Shown here in pieces: positions 1-7,632 of a DNA stretch of 31,694 bases (its first letter is position 1; every line of letters begins with the position of its first letter). The position numbers and the translations under genes were made by a program. The stretch is from positions 1-31,694 of the forward strand of contig CBFCZR010000004.1 in NCBI GenBank assembly GCA_965602795.1, read 5' to 3'. The DNA comes from Bathyarchaeum sp965602795 (lineage in GTDB: Archaea > Thermoproteota > Bathyarchaeia > Bathyarchaeales > Bathyarchaeaceae). A model generated the notes under the pieces. It was not told the DNA's origin and made no database searches. It worked only from the letters and a program-made list of their open reading frames with translations.

Positions 1-1166
1 CCTATTCCGTTTCCGTCTGTGTCTGTTCCGTTGTAGTTGCTCCAGTGGTTTCCTTCAGCTCCATTGTCCCAGCTGTTGAATGGTTCTCCCACATCGTAGA
101 CTGGTGTTGTGTTGTCTATGAAGTTGTTATGAAAGAACACGTTATTTTGTGAGTAGTATAGGTAGATGCCGTTCGCCAAATTTTTGGTTATTTTGTTACC
201 GGTGACAGTGTTGTTTGCAGAGCCGCACATGTAGATGCCATGAACGTTAGCTGTTATGTTGTTTTGGGTTATCGAAGATTCTGTTGTGGAGGCTAACAGT
301 AAGCCCTGTCCGTTGTTGTTGAGGTTCAGGTTTTGGACGGTTATGCCTGAGCAGTTTACAAGAGCCACGTAGCCTGCGTCAAGCGGAACAGCCGCATCCT
401 GTCGGTTAACCCAGTAGTAGACTGGTTTTCCATTCACGGTGTTTGAGTCGTCTATGTCTTGGATGAATTCGGGAAGTAACGAGCCGAATACGCTGAGGTT
501 GCATGTGTTGTCTGTCAATTCGTTGTTTCGGAGTATGTTGTTTGAGTAGTCATCAATTCGGATGCCGTAAGCATTCTCTCCGACTATGTTTCCTGAAACT
601 CTGTTGTTGTCTGAAGAGCAGGAGAGCCAGATGCCATCCTGATCGTTCTCGGTTATTCTATTCTCGTTTATTTCATTGTTTGAGGAACAGCGGAACCAGA
701 CGCCGGAAGAGTCGTTTTCGGTGATGTTACAGCCAAGGATGGTGTTGTTGGAAGATTCGGATAGGTAGACGCCATAGAGGTTTTCTCGCACATTGTTGTT
801 TGATAGACTGTTATTTAGAGAAGAATTAAGGTAGATGCCGTAAAAGAAATTGCTGATTTCCATGTTCCTGACTGTCACACCAGTTCTTCCAGTCAGATTT
901 ATTCCTGCTCCAATCCCAGTTCCTTGAAGACCATAGCCTGCCCCGTCAACTACAACATCGTCTTTTTCCACAACAATAGGACCATAAATGTTGCCTGTGA
1001 AAGTGTAGCCGTTTCCGTTTCGCTGAATCTTGTCTGTTCCATCCACTGTTCCATCAGCCCGGATGTAGATGGTTCCGTTTGCTTCTACTGACCTAATGAT
1101 TGGAGCAGCCGCCAATAGCACACATATGCTCAGCAGCAAAATGCAACGGAATGGTAATCTGTCCAT
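1..1166 (-). CDS. Secreted right-handed beta-helix repeat protein (NosD-like), 3' end cut by window edge
   Basis: Reading leftward from an ATG at 1166 the frame stays open for about 388 codons to the window edge, so the C-terminus is missing. The first ~30 residues (MDRLPFRCILLLSICVLLAA...) are a signal peptide. The rest is built of short repeats of the type N-x-I-x-x-N-x-x-G-I-x-L-x-x-S-x-x-N, for example GIYLNSS, GVYLSESSNN, GIWLSCSSDNN, GIRIDDYSNN and GIYMCGSANN. This is the ladder typical of parallel beta-helix (pectate-lyase/NosD-type) folds. The last visible part, EGNHWSNYNGTDTDGNGIG, is the usual end-of-domain motif of these archaeal surface proteins. The protein is probably exported and binds or modifies surface carbohydrate, but no catalytic residues can be assigned. 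It is divergent from the gene at 1274, with about 107 bp between the starts. The fold is confident; the function is unknown. Confidence 0.85.
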   Translation of the reverse strand, partial: MDRLPFRCILLLSICVLLAAAPIIRSVEANGTIYIRADGTVDGTDKIQRNGNGYTFTGNIYGPIVVEKDDVVVDGAGYGLQGTGIGAGINLTGRTGVTVRNMEISNFFYGIYLNSSLNNSLSNNNVRENLYGVYLSESSNNTILGCNITENDSSGVWFRCSSNNEINENRITENDQDGIWLSCSSDNNRVSGNIVGENAYGIRIDDYSNNILRNNELTDNTCNLSVFGSLLPEFIQDIDDSNTVNGKPVYYWVNRQDAAVPLDAGYVALVNCSGITVQNLNLNNNGQGLLLASTTESSITQNNITANVHGIYMCGSANNTVTGNKITKNLANGIYLYYSQNNVFFHNNFIDNTTPVYDVGEPFNSWDNGAEGNHWSNYNGTDTDGNGI

Positions 1167-1273
1167 TTTGGAATTCCTCAACCAGTTCAAAACTAATTAT
1201 GTTGAATGGCAACAAATGTTTTTGCCTCACAAAAATCTTTATTTCTCATCCGTATATCCTAAAGGGAGTCTCG

Positions 1274-2431
1274 ATGAAACTAACATGGCTGATTCTAACC
1301 ATCATTTTGTTGACCTCCCTCTTCTGCTCCGTCATAATCTATGTTCACTACAGCCCCAAAAGCGAAGTTTACGAGGAGGACGTCTTTTTCGGGGTTTCCT
1401 TTGGCGGAAACACAACTAGCCAAGCGAAGCGGCTTATCGACAAAGTGAAGGGATACACCAACCTCTTCCTCATAAATTCTTGGGAAGCCAGCATCAACGA
1501 AACCGCCCTCAACGAAATCTGCGAATATGCTGTGGACGCCAACCTGAACTTTATGGTTTTCTTTGATTACCTCTCGCACATTGCCTATCCTTGGCATCTC
1601 ACATGGCTGGACACCGCAAAGGAAAGATGGGACGAAGAGTTCTTGGGTGTTTACCTCTACGATGAGCCTGGTGGAAGGCAGATTGACTCAGGAGATTGGG
1701 AAGGAGGAGATAATGATTACCTTGAAAGGGTGTCAGATTACGGCGAAGCAGCCGAGTTTTTTGTCACCAGCGTCTCTTCCACTTGGAGCCTGCAAGACCT
1801 TAAGAACAGAAACGTCACTGCATTTACCTCCGATTACGCATTATACTGGTTCGACTATCTGGCTGGATACGATACCGTCTTTGTTGAGTTAGGATGGAAC
1901 CACAGTAGAACCCAGCAAATAGCGCTCGGCAGGGGCGCCGCAAATGTGCAGGATAAAGAGTGGGGAGCCATAATCACATGGACGTACCAAAATCCGCCCT
2001 ACTTAGGGAATGGAACAGAGATTCTGGAGGACATGAAAACAGCCTACCAGGCAGGAGCAAAATACCTGATTGTATTCAATTACCCCACATACCCTCTAGA
2101 CAATCCTTATGGCATACTGGAAGAGGGACACTTTGAGGCAATGCAGCAATTCTGGACTTACATGCAACACCATCCAGAAGAGTACGGAAAAACGGAAGCA
2201 CAAACAGTCTTTGTTCTCCCCAAAGATTACGGCTGGGGCATGCGAAGAGTAAATGACAACATCTGGTTCCCAGAATGGGGTTCAGACAATCTGTCTCCTT
2301 TGATTTGGGAAAACATGAACAAACTCATCGAAAGATATGGACCAAAATTAGACATAATCTACGATGACCCCAATTTCGATTATGAAGAAAAATACTCAAA
2401 CATCCACTTTTGGAACGACCAAATCGACTGA
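1274..2431 (+). CDS. Membrane-anchored extracellular protein with glycosidase-like TIM-barrel features
   Basis: This encodes 385 residues from an ATG preceded by AGGGAG about 5 nt upstream; longer in-frame starts run back into the divergent promoter and lack an SD. Residues 4-25 form one hydrophobic segment (signal anchor or uncleaved signal). The remainder is soluble and rich in Trp and Tyr. Strand-like segments ending in acidic or aromatic residues (FMVFFDYL ~93-100, GVYLYDEPGG ~125-134, VFVELGW ~202-208, AIITWTY ~232-238, YLIVFNYP ~264-271) resemble the core of a (beta/alpha)8 glycoside hydrolase, with D130-E131 as candidate catalytic acids. I do not recognise a named family. The neighbouring secreted beta-helix protein suggests a joint role in extracellular polysaccharide recognition or turnover (inference). 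Confidence 0.7.
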   Translation: MKLTWLILTIILLTSLFCSVIIYVHYSPKSEVYEEDVFFGVSFGGNTTSQAKRLIDKVKGYTNLFLINSWEASINETALNEICEYAVDANLNFMVFFDYLSHIAYPWHLTWLDTAKERWDEEFLGVYLYDEPGGRQIDSGDWEGGDNDYLERVSDYGEAAEFFVTSVSSTWSLQDLKNRNVTAFTSDYALYWFDYLAGYDTVFVELGWNHSRTQQIALGRGAANVQDKEWGAIITWTYQNPPYLGNGTEILEDMKTAYQAGAKYLIVFNYPTYPLDNPYGILEEGHFEAMQQFWTYMQHHPEEYGKTEAQTVFVLPKDYGWGMRRVNDNIWFPEWGSDNLSPLIWENMNKLIERYGPKLDIIYDDPNFDYEEKYSNIHFWNDQID

Positions 2432-2472
2432 AAGAAATCCGGTAATCAGAACTTAGGCATTGGAGTGTGGTG

Positions 2473-2748
2473 CTACTCCAGCCTTCGGATGATGTGGTAG
2501 CCGAACTTGGTTTTTACGATTGGCGATATCTGTCCTTTCTGAAGGGCAAAGGCGGCTTTTTCGAATTCCTTCACCATCTGTCCTCGACCAAATGTTCCAA
2601 GGTCTCCGCCGCGTTTCTTGGAAGGGCAAAGTGAAACTTCTTTGGCTATGGCTGAAAACTTTTCTCCCTTCTTTAACCGTTCCAAAACATTGTTTGCTTC
2701 TTTTTCTGTTCTCACGAGTATGTGGGCGCAATGAATTTTGTTTGACAT
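2473..2748 (-). CDS. Parvulin-type peptidyl-prolyl cis-trans isomerase
   Basis: This is a stand-alone 91-residue parvulin (PpiC family) that would catalyse cis-trans isomerisation of peptidyl-proline bonds, in the cytoplasm since there is no signal peptide. The family signature is complete: HILV near the N-terminus (His9), the SLCPSKKRGGDLGTFGRGQM loop (residues 39-58) with Cys41 at the active-site Cys/Asp position, EFEKAAFAL (~61-69), and the terminal FGYHIIRRLE with His85. The length matches single-domain parvulins such as E. coli PpiC. The ATG at 2748 lies about 26 nt from a TATA-like TGTTATAAAC on the same strand, so the mRNA is probably leaderless. It is convergent with the gene ending at 2431 and divergent from the thiamine operon. 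Confidence 0.95.
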   Translation of the reverse strand: MSNKIHCAHILVRTEKEANNVLERLKKGEKFSAIAKEVSLCPSKKRGGDLGTFGRGQMVKEFEKAAFALQKGQISPIVKTKFGYHIIRRLE

Positions 2749-2770
2749 AACCCGAAGTAACCGAAAAATG

Positions 2771-2781
2771 GTTTATAACAG
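2771..2781 (-). promoter_or_regulatory. TATA-like box for the parvulin gene
   Basis: On the minus strand this reads TGTTATAAACC. Its centre is ~26 nt before the ATG at 2748, the normal archaeal TATA-to-start-site distance, which implies transcription begins at or next to the start codon. Confidence 0.5.
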
Positions 2782-2833
2782 TTGCGAGTGCGCATGTTAG
2801 ACTATAAAATTCTAGATTGATACTTGGTCGTCA

Positions 2834-2846
2834 GGCTTAAATATGA
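2834..2846 (+). promoter_or_regulatory. Probable TATA box of the thiamine operon
   Basis: GCTTAAATATGAA lies 25-30 nt before the first bases of the TPP aptamer. A start site near 2863-2867 would leave almost no RNA ahead of the aptamer. The pyrimidine tract at 2851-2860 would then be mostly upstream of the transcript. Confidence 0.45.
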
Positions 2847-2866
2847 ATAATTCCCCTTTTTGTGGT

Positions 2867-2962
2867 GGGTGCATGGGGAGCTGGGTTAACCCGGCTGAGA
2901 GGACAACTGGCTTGTTGTCGACCCTAGGAACCTGATCCAGGTAATGCTGGCGGAGGGAAAAG
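2867..2962 (+). ncRNA. TPP (thiamine pyrophosphate) riboswitch
   Basis: The conserved TPP-aptamer blocks occur in order: GGGG (2875-2878); a six-pair P3 helix GCTGGG/CCCGGC closed by TTAA; the invariant CTGAGA; an optional P3a hairpin GACAAC...GTTGTC; ACCC; the pyrophosphate-sensor part GAACCTGATC; CCAG-GTAATG-CTGG; and GCGGAGGGAA at the 3' end. GGGG can pair with CCCT to make P2. The outer P1 stem is weak or absent as far as I can see. The aptamer precedes a GTG start at 2965. Its 3' GGAGGG (2952-2957) is also the only good SD for that start, with 7 nt spacing, so ligand binding should hide the ribosome site. Downstream genes include thiE, which agrees with thiamine control. Confidence 0.95.
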
Positions 2963-2964
2963 AA

Positions 2965-3510
2965 GTGAAACAAAAAAATAGTTCTCAACCTGTAAAGGCT
3001 CAATCCAATGCCACCGTAAAGTTGGCAATGACAGCAGTTATGTCCGCTTTAATCGCAGTAACCACAATGACGGCGGTACCTATGCCGCCTCCACTTTCCA
3101 CTCTAACCTTTGCTCCCATAATCATATTTGTGGTTGGCATACTGATGGGCCCAGTTCCCGCCCTAGTCTCAGCCTCCATCGGCTCTGCACTAGGTTTCCT
3201 GGCAGGGGCAAGCATCGGGTCTATTATGGTGCCTCCAGGTTTCATGGGCGTGTTCCTTCTAGGAATCGTTATCAGCAGGGGACCGATGGGTGCCACTGTG
3301 GGTCTGCTGAGGAACATAAACGAGGGGGCCGCCATGGTGATAGCTGTGCTGGTGGAGACTGCAATCTTCTTCTTTCTCGATTGGGGTCTCTTCGGTCTGG
3401 GAATGGCTCTGCTAACCTTGGGGACATTGATTGATTTGGTTTTCGTTCCCATCGGCTATGGTGTAGTTAGAGTGGTTAAGAGGATGTGGGACGTATCCCT
3501 GCTGGAGTAG
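2965..3510 (+). CDS. Small integral membrane protein, probable ECF-type S component for thiamine or a precursor
   Basis: This encodes 181 residues from a GTG start with SD GGAGGG 7 nt upstream. An earlier in-frame ATG at 2944 falls inside the riboswitch and is unlikely. After a short polar N-terminus (1-18) there are about five or six hydrophobic segments (~19-40, 46-62, 64-86, 92-104, 121-140, 142-168) rich in Gly, Ala and Pro, with a VPMPPP turn at 38-43 and a basic C-terminal tail. Size and layout fit the substrate-binding S component of energy-coupling-factor transporters. Being the first gene behind a TPP riboswitch points to thiamine, HMP or a thiazole as substrate. No ECF ATPase or T component lies nearby, so it would share a distant energising module. 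The exact substrate is inference. Confidence 0.75.
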   Translation: MKQKNSSQPVKAQSNATVKLAMTAVMSALIAVTTMTAVPMPPPLSTLTFAPIIIFVVGILMGPVPALVSASIGSALGFLAGASIGSIMVPPGFMGVFLLGIVISRGPMGATVGLLRNINEGAAMVIAVLVETAIFFFLDWGLFGLGMALLTLGTLIDLVFVPIGYGVVRVVKRMWDVSLLE

Positions 3511-3515
3511 CAACC

Positions 3516-4181
3516 ATGCAACGAGATGCTTGGTACTTCCAAAAAGACATAGTCAAAGATTACGAATCATACTATCAGCAAAAGTACAGAAGAGCTGACA
3601 GGTCAGAGAAGGCTCTGCTGAAGAAGCTTCTGGACACTCTGGAAGAAACAAAAACTCTGCTGGAGGTAGGCTGCGGTACATCCCACTTCACCAGATGGTT
3701 TGAATCCTTAGGTTTAGACTGCGTTGGATTGGATTTATCTGATTTGATGCTGAGGGAAGCCAAGAAAATGTGGACTAAAGGAAAGCTGCTGCAGGGCGAG
3801 TCCTCGTTTATGCCCTTCAAAAACAAATCTTTTGATGTTGTAGCTTTCATAGCCTGTCTGGTTTACATGCCTGACCCCCTCAAGGTTATACGTGAAGCGT
3901 CGATAGTAGCCCGTAACGGGATAATCTTCGGGTTGATAAACCGGTGGAGCCTGCCCACTCTGAGGAGAATGATTCAACTAAAGGCGGGAAAAAACCCGTA
4001 CTACAAAAACGCCCAGTTTTACTCTATACTGGACATGAAAAGGATGCTACATGAGGCTCTTGGCGACGCATACACAATATCTCACTGGGACACAACAGTT
4101 TTCCCCAACAAGTTAGAAGAGAAGAAATCGTCGCTTTTTCCCTTCGGCGCCTTCCTTGGAGTAGCAGTCAAGTTGAGATGA
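3516..4181 (+). CDS. SAM-dependent class I methyltransferase in the thiamine operon
   Basis: This encodes 221 residues from the ATG at 3516, which has GGAG about 9 nt upstream. A GTG at 3486 would extend it 10 residues into the preceding gene and has poorer context. Motif I is LLEVGCGTSHFTRWF (~48-62), followed by the acidic strand end LDCVGLDLS (~67-75). Next come MPFKNKSFDVVAF (motif II region, ~99-111) and the post-II segment YMPDPLKVIREA, all typical of the Methyltransf_11 fold. It sits 5 nt after the transporter gene and overlaps the next start by 4 nt (ATGA), so it belongs to the TPP-controlled operon. No methylation step is required in standard thiamine synthesis, so its substrate is unknown. 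Confidence 0.85.
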   Translation: MQRDAWYFQKDIVKDYESYYQQKYRRADRSEKALLKKLLDTLEETKTLLEVGCGTSHFTRWFESLGLDCVGLDLSDLMLREAKKMWTKGKLLQGESSFMPFKNKSFDVVAFIACLVYMPDPLKVIREASIVARNGIIFGLINRWSLPTLRRMIQLKAGKNPYYKNAQFYSILDMKRMLHEALGDAYTISHWDTTVFPNKLEEKKSSLFPFGAFLGVAVKLR

Positions 4182-5248
4182 AAAAGATGGATAAACTATC
4201 TAAAGTTGGAAAGTTCAGTCAGGAACTGATGGACAAAATCGTGTATCAACGATTAGGGAAAACAAGAAAAGAGGTTCTTGCGGGTCCAAACCATGGGCTT
4301 GACAACGCTGTGGTTCAGTTGAATTCCAGCCAAGTGCTGGTGGCCACCGCAGACCCGCTGTCCGTTATTCCTGAGCTTGGATTAGAAGATTCAGCGTGGA
4401 TTTCTGTGCACTTGTTGGCTTCAGACCTGAGCACCTGCGGATTCCCGCCCCAGTTCATTATGGTTAACTTCAGTCTTCCTCCCCACATGAAAGACGAAGA
4501 GTTCGAGACATACTGGGATGCATTTCATGTTGCATGCAAAAAATTGGGAATAGCAGTTTTGGGCGGTCATACTGGCAGATACGTTGGCTCAGACTACACC
4601 GTTATCGGCGGAGGCGTAATGATGACTGTTGCTCCAGAAAACCAGTATTTAAGCAGCAATATGGCTAAGCCCAGAGATTTGATGATTATGACCAAGGGAG
4701 TAGCCATCGCCTCCACGGGGATACTGGCAAGAACCTTTCCTAAAACAATCGAGGATGCATATGGGTCAGCCTTTCTCAAGAGAGCCCAATCCTATCTTTC
4801 CCAATTCAGCGTAGTTAAGGATGCCTTGACGGCTGCTTCAGTGGGCTTAAGGGAGGAGGGAGTCACGGCTATGCATGATGTAACTGAGGGGGGACTACTT
4901 GGGGCAATTTATGAGCTTACCCAAGCCGCAAAAATAGGCGTAGAAATTGACCTTTCAAAGGTTATAGTCACTCAGGAAGCAGAACAGGTTTGCAGCCTCT
5001 TCAACTTGGACCCTTACAGGGCATTAAGTGAGGGGACGCTGATAATTACTGTGAAGCCAGAAAAGGCTCAAGAAGTAATCGGAGCCTTAAAGTCAGATGG
5101 AATCAAAGCAGCAATCATTGGAGAAGTGATGAATAGTCAGCATGGAAGATGGCTGAAAAGGGATGGAAAGCTTCAGCCTTTAGAGAAGCCGTCTGTTGAC
5201 CCCTATTGGGAGGCTTACTGGAAAGCTCGTCAGAGTGGGTGGGAGTAA
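4178..5248 (+). CDS. AIR synthase-family ATP-binding protein, HypE-like without the Cys tail
   Basis: This encodes 356 residues, starting inside the ATGA overlap with the methyltransferase; a second ATG three codons later is also possible. The N-terminal half carries the PurM/ThiL/HypE glycine-rich substrate region (GPNHGLDNAVVQL ~36-48, VATADPLSVIPELG, ASDLSTCGFPP, LGGHTGRYVGSDY). The C-terminal half contains AMHDVTEGGLLGAIYELT, the equivalent of the HypE DATRGG segment, and LSEGTLIITV. The HypE C-terminal Pro-Arg-Ile-Cys, which carries the carbamoyl/cyano group, is absent: the protein ends WKARQSGWE. Hydrogenase maturation is therefore unlikely. Family members use ATP to phosphorylate or activate a carbonyl or phosphate. 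In a TPP-controlled operon beside thiE, thiamine-phosphate kinase is the obvious missing activity, but this is inference and the ThiL Gly-Asp-Asp motif is not intact (GLDNAV). Confidence 0.8.
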   Translation: MKKMDKLSKVGKFSQELMDKIVYQRLGKTRKEVLAGPNHGLDNAVVQLNSSQVLVATADPLSVIPELGLEDSAWISVHLLASDLSTCGFPPQFIMVNFSLPPHMKDEEFETYWDAFHVACKKLGIAVLGGHTGRYVGSDYTVIGGGVMMTVAPENQYLSSNMAKPRDLMIMTKGVAIASTGILARTFPKTIEDAYGSAFLKRAQSYLSQFSVVKDALTAASVGLREEGVTAMHDVTEGGLLGAIYELTQAAKIGVEIDLSKVIVTQEAEQVCSLFNLDPYRALSEGTLIITVKPEKAQEVIGALKSDGIKAAIIGEVMNSQHGRWLKRDGKLQPLEKPSVDPYWEAYWKARQSGWE

Positions 5249-5253
5249 CTGGG

Positions 5254-5889
5254 TTGGCTCGCCTGCAAGGGTTATGTCTTGTAGTTGACCCGTCCTTGCC
5301 TCGTCGTAGACTAGTTGACATTGTAGAAGAGTCCCTGAAGGGAGGCGTTGACTTGTTGCAGCTGTGGAAGCCCCGTGGGAACAGCCTAGATATCAGAGGG
5401 CTTGCCAGAGAGTTGCTGAATCTGGCTAAAGATTACGGTGTGCCTCTGCTCATAAACAACGATTTACAATTAGCGAAGGCTGTGGAAGCCGATGGGGTTC
5501 ACTTTGACGGCTACGATGTCACTCCCTCGGATGCAAGGAAAGTTCTCAACGAGCAGAGCATAGTAGGCTACACGGTAGGCAACGATTTAGAGTGGATTAA
5601 ATGGGCGGAAGCTGGAGGCGCAGATTACGTGTCTTTCTGTTCAGTGTTTCCAAGCCCTTCCGCCATTCAGTGTGAAATAATACCTCTCAGAACCTTACGG
5701 GCATCCAAAGCCATGACTGATATGCCTGTGTTTGCTTCGGGTGGCATAACATTAAGCAACGCCCACTTGGTTCTCGAAACTGGAGTAGATGGAATAGCCG
5801 TAATATCTGCTATACTCAAAGCCAGCGACCCAAAGCAAACTGCAGAATCCTTCAAAGCAATTATTCAGAAGTATATTCCTGAAGCCTAG
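5254..5889 (+). CDS. thiE: Thiamine-phosphate synthase (ThiE)
   Basis: It joins HMP pyrophosphate and thiazole phosphate to make thiamine phosphate. The (beta/alpha)8 ThiE landmarks are present: LLQLWKPRGN (equivalent of the QxRxK strand), LLINNDLQLAKAVEADGVHF (substrate and metal region), VGYTVGN, ADYVSFCSVFPSPSA (equivalent of the FPTPTK phosphate loop, here changed to SPSA) and the C-terminal phosphate-binding FASGGITLSNAHLVLETGVDGIAV. The start is uncertain. TTG at 5254 has GGGAG 8 nt upstream and gives a normal-length N-terminus (211 aa). GTG at 5239 and TTG at 5206 are in frame but overlap the upstream gene. It is the last gene of the riboswitch-controlled operon. The altered phosphate loop may reflect lineage divergence. 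Confidence 0.9.
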   Translation: MARLQGLCLVVDPSLPRRRLVDIVEESLKGGVDLLQLWKPRGNSLDIRGLARELLNLAKDYGVPLLINNDLQLAKAVEADGVHFDGYDVTPSDARKVLNEQSIVGYTVGNDLEWIKWAEAGGADYVSFCSVFPSPSAIQCEIIPLRTLRASKAMTDMPVFASGGITLSNAHLVLETGVDGIAVISAILKASDPKQTAESFKAIIQKYIPEA

Positions 5890-5956
5890 CCTTGGATATT
5901 GGCTGAAAAACTGTAACTTCAAAATAACAGCGAGTTGAAAATGGGAAATAGTTTGT

Positions 5957-6799
5957 TCAGTTGCGTTTCAGGAATTCGTTTAATCCCTGCTGGTTTCTTC
6001 TTGTTTTTCCAACAGTGATTCGTTCGCCTACTCGCAGTTTCATTCCGTCAAAGGCGGCTACTGTGGGGACTCCAGTTTTTTCTTCGATCATTTTGACCTC
6101 GTAGGATGGTCCGCTGAAGAGCATTTTCATTCCGAAATGAGTGGCTACAGCCATCTCAGGCTTCACGTAGTCAACGAGTTTAACAGCTTCTTTTGGGGTC
6201 ATGTGTCCTGTCCACGGGCTTCCTAAGGGCCTCATCACCGAGACTATGAGGACTCTTACTCCCTTGTATTGCTCTTCGATGCCCTCGAAGTATTCTGTGT
6301 CCGCTGTGTAGCCTATGGCTCCGACATCTGGGATTTCAAATCTGAAACCAACAGCCTCTGGGTCAGTGTGCCTAGCCTGCGTGGCAACTACTTTGGTTTT
6401 GCCGACCATGAAGGTGACTCCGGGCTTCACCACTATCACCTTTTGTATCATCTGCTGATGATAGGTGGAGATTGCAGGTCCAGTTTCCTTGTTTCCGATT
6501 AGGATGTTGGAAGGCGCGGCTACGGTGCCCCGTTTTTTCAGCATACCTCGAGTCATGGCTTCAACCAGAATCTCTGCATTGGTGCAGTGGTCTGGGTGCC
6601 GGTGGGAAACCAGCACTGCCTTGAGTTTTTGGGGATTCAAACCCGCCTCTAGTGAGTAGATTAGGGCTCCTGGACCAGGGTCAACGTGAAGGTTAAGGTG
6701 GTTGGAGAGGATTCGGATTCCTCCTGTTCTTCTTTTTTGGGTTATGGTGGTGAATCTTCCGCCTCCTGTCCCCAAAAAGACCACGTCAACTTCCTTCAT
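5957..6799 (-). CDS. Metallo-beta-lactamase-fold hydrolase (RNase Z/PhnP-like)
   Basis: This encodes 280 residues from an ATG at 6799 with GGTGA a few nt upstream; a GTG three codons earlier is possible. The di-zinc site is intact: SHRHPDH (His66, His68, Asp70, His71), His144 in ARHTDPEAVGFRF, Asp167 in YTADTEYF and His221 in ATHFGMKM. The opening FLGTGGGRFTT and the compact length resemble small RNase Z-like or PhnP-type phosphodiesterases rather than the beta-CASP RNases. No exosite arm typical of tRNA 3' processing RNase Z is apparent, so the substrate is unassigned. It is convergent with thiE and divergent from UMP kinase; a TATA-like TATAAATTA lies on the minus strand at 6839-6847. Confidence 0.88.
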   Translation of the reverse strand: MKEVDVVFLGTGGGRFTTITQKRRTGGIRILSNHLNLHVDPGPGALIYSLEAGLNPQKLKAVLVSHRHPDHCTNAEILVEAMTRGMLKKRGTVAAPSNILIGNKETGPAISTYHQQMIQKVIVVKPGVTFMVGKTKVVATQARHTDPEAVGFRFEIPDVGAIGYTADTEYFEGIEEQYKGVRVLIVSVMRPLGSPWTGHMTPKEAVKLVDYVKPEMAVATHFGMKMLFSGPSYEVKMIEEKTGVPTVAAFDGMKLRVGERITVGKTRRNQQGLNEFLKRN

Positions 6800-6892
6800 T
6801 TTTTTCACCGAGGATGGAGAATGAATGTTTTTGTTTGTTAATTTATAGCGAAGAATAGTTATAAGCCTTTGAATCTTTGGGCAGCAGCGAAT

Positions 6893-6901
6893 GTTATATT
6901 A
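6893..6901 (+). promoter_or_regulatory. TATA-like box of the UMP kinase gene
   Basis: GTTATATTA is centred ~26 nt before about 6923, leaving a short leader containing GAGG (6926-6929), 9 nt before the ATG at 6939. Confidence 0.45.
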
Positions 6902-6938
6902 TCGGCTGACGTGAACTATCTGGTAGAGGTTTTAGACC

Positions 6939-7613
6939 ATGAGGGTTGTGGTTCGTGTTGGTGGTTCGGTTGTGGCTTCTCCCCTCAACGCGCAGCTGAT
7001 AGGCAGATACGTTGATTTGCTGAAGGATTTGAAACTGCAGGGGCATGAGGTTGTCGCCGTTGTTGGCGGGGGCTCCTTGGCTAGAGAGTTCATCAGAGTG
7101 GCTGCAGAGCTTGGTTCAGAGGAGGCTAAACAGGATTGGGCTGCGATTCATGTTTCTCGTTTGCTGGCTCAGATGTTTGTGTTATGTTTGGGTGACGCTG
7201 GGTGTGGAAGTGTGCCTGTTTCTGTGGATGAAGCCGAAACTTGCCTGAAACGCAGCAAGATTGTAGTTATGGGTGGTTTGCGTCCGGGTATGACAACTGA
7301 CTCTGTGGCTGCATTGGTTGGTGAGAGGGTGCAGGCTGATTTGCTGGTGAAGGGTTCGAACGTGGACGGAATATTCACCAAGGACCCTAAGAAATTTTCT
7401 GACGCAGAAAAACTGGACAAACTAAAGTTCGAGAAATTAACTGGGCTTCTTGAGGCGGACAGTCACCGGGCGGGAATTAACCAGATTATCGACCCTGAAG
7501 CGGTTAAGATTCTCCGTAGAAGCAGGTTGAAGACTGTGGTGGTGAATGGGTATGACGCGGAGAATGTGTCTGCTGCGGTTAAGGGAGAACAGGTTGGAAC
7601 GGTTATCGAGTAG
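6939..7613 (+). CDS. pyrH: Archaeal-type UMP kinase
   Basis: It phosphorylates UMP to UDP with ATP for pyrimidine nucleotide supply. It is 224 residues, the usual length of the archaeal PyrH subfamily within the amino-acid-kinase fold. Landmarks are VVVRVGGSVVAS (P-loop-like start), VVAVVGGGSLAREFI (~41-55), IVVMGGLRPGMTTDSVAALV (~110-129, nucleotide and UMP site), LLVKGSNVDGIFTKDPKKF (~136-154) and IIDPEAVKILRRS. ATG at 6939 is the first start and has GAGG upstream. It is monocistronic, followed by tRNA-Leu 56 nt later. No unusual features. Confidence 0.95.
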   Translation: MRVVVRVGGSVVASPLNAQLIGRYVDLLKDLKLQGHEVVAVVGGGSLAREFIRVAAELGSEEAKQDWAAIHVSRLLAQMFVLCLGDAGCGSVPVSVDEAETCLKRSKIVVMGGLRPGMTTDSVAALVGERVQADLLVKGSNVDGIFTKDPKKFSDAEKLDKLKFEKLTGLLEADSHRAGINQIIDPEAVKILRRSRLKTVVVNGYDAENVSAAVKGEQVGTVIE

Positions 7614-7632
7614 GTTTGTCTGTTTTAGGTAA

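Noticed and set aside
503..1419. Plus-strand open frames opposite the beta-helix gene
   Set aside because: They have Cys/Arg-rich, low-quality sequence and lie antisense to a clean 388-codon frame with a signal peptide and repeats.
2944..2964. In-frame ATG as start of the ECF-type gene
   Set aside because: It lies within the conserved TAATGC of the TPP aptamer and has no SD; GTG 2965 has GGAGGG at 7 nt.
3486..3515. GTG start extending the methyltransferase upstream
   Set aside because: It overlaps the preceding gene by 25 nt; ATG 3516 has GGAG at suitable spacing and gives a normal N-terminus.
4178..5248. HypE (hydrogenase maturation) as the identity of the AIR synthase-like protein
   Set aside because: The C-terminal Pro-Arg-Ile-Cys is missing and no hyp or hydrogenase genes are nearby.
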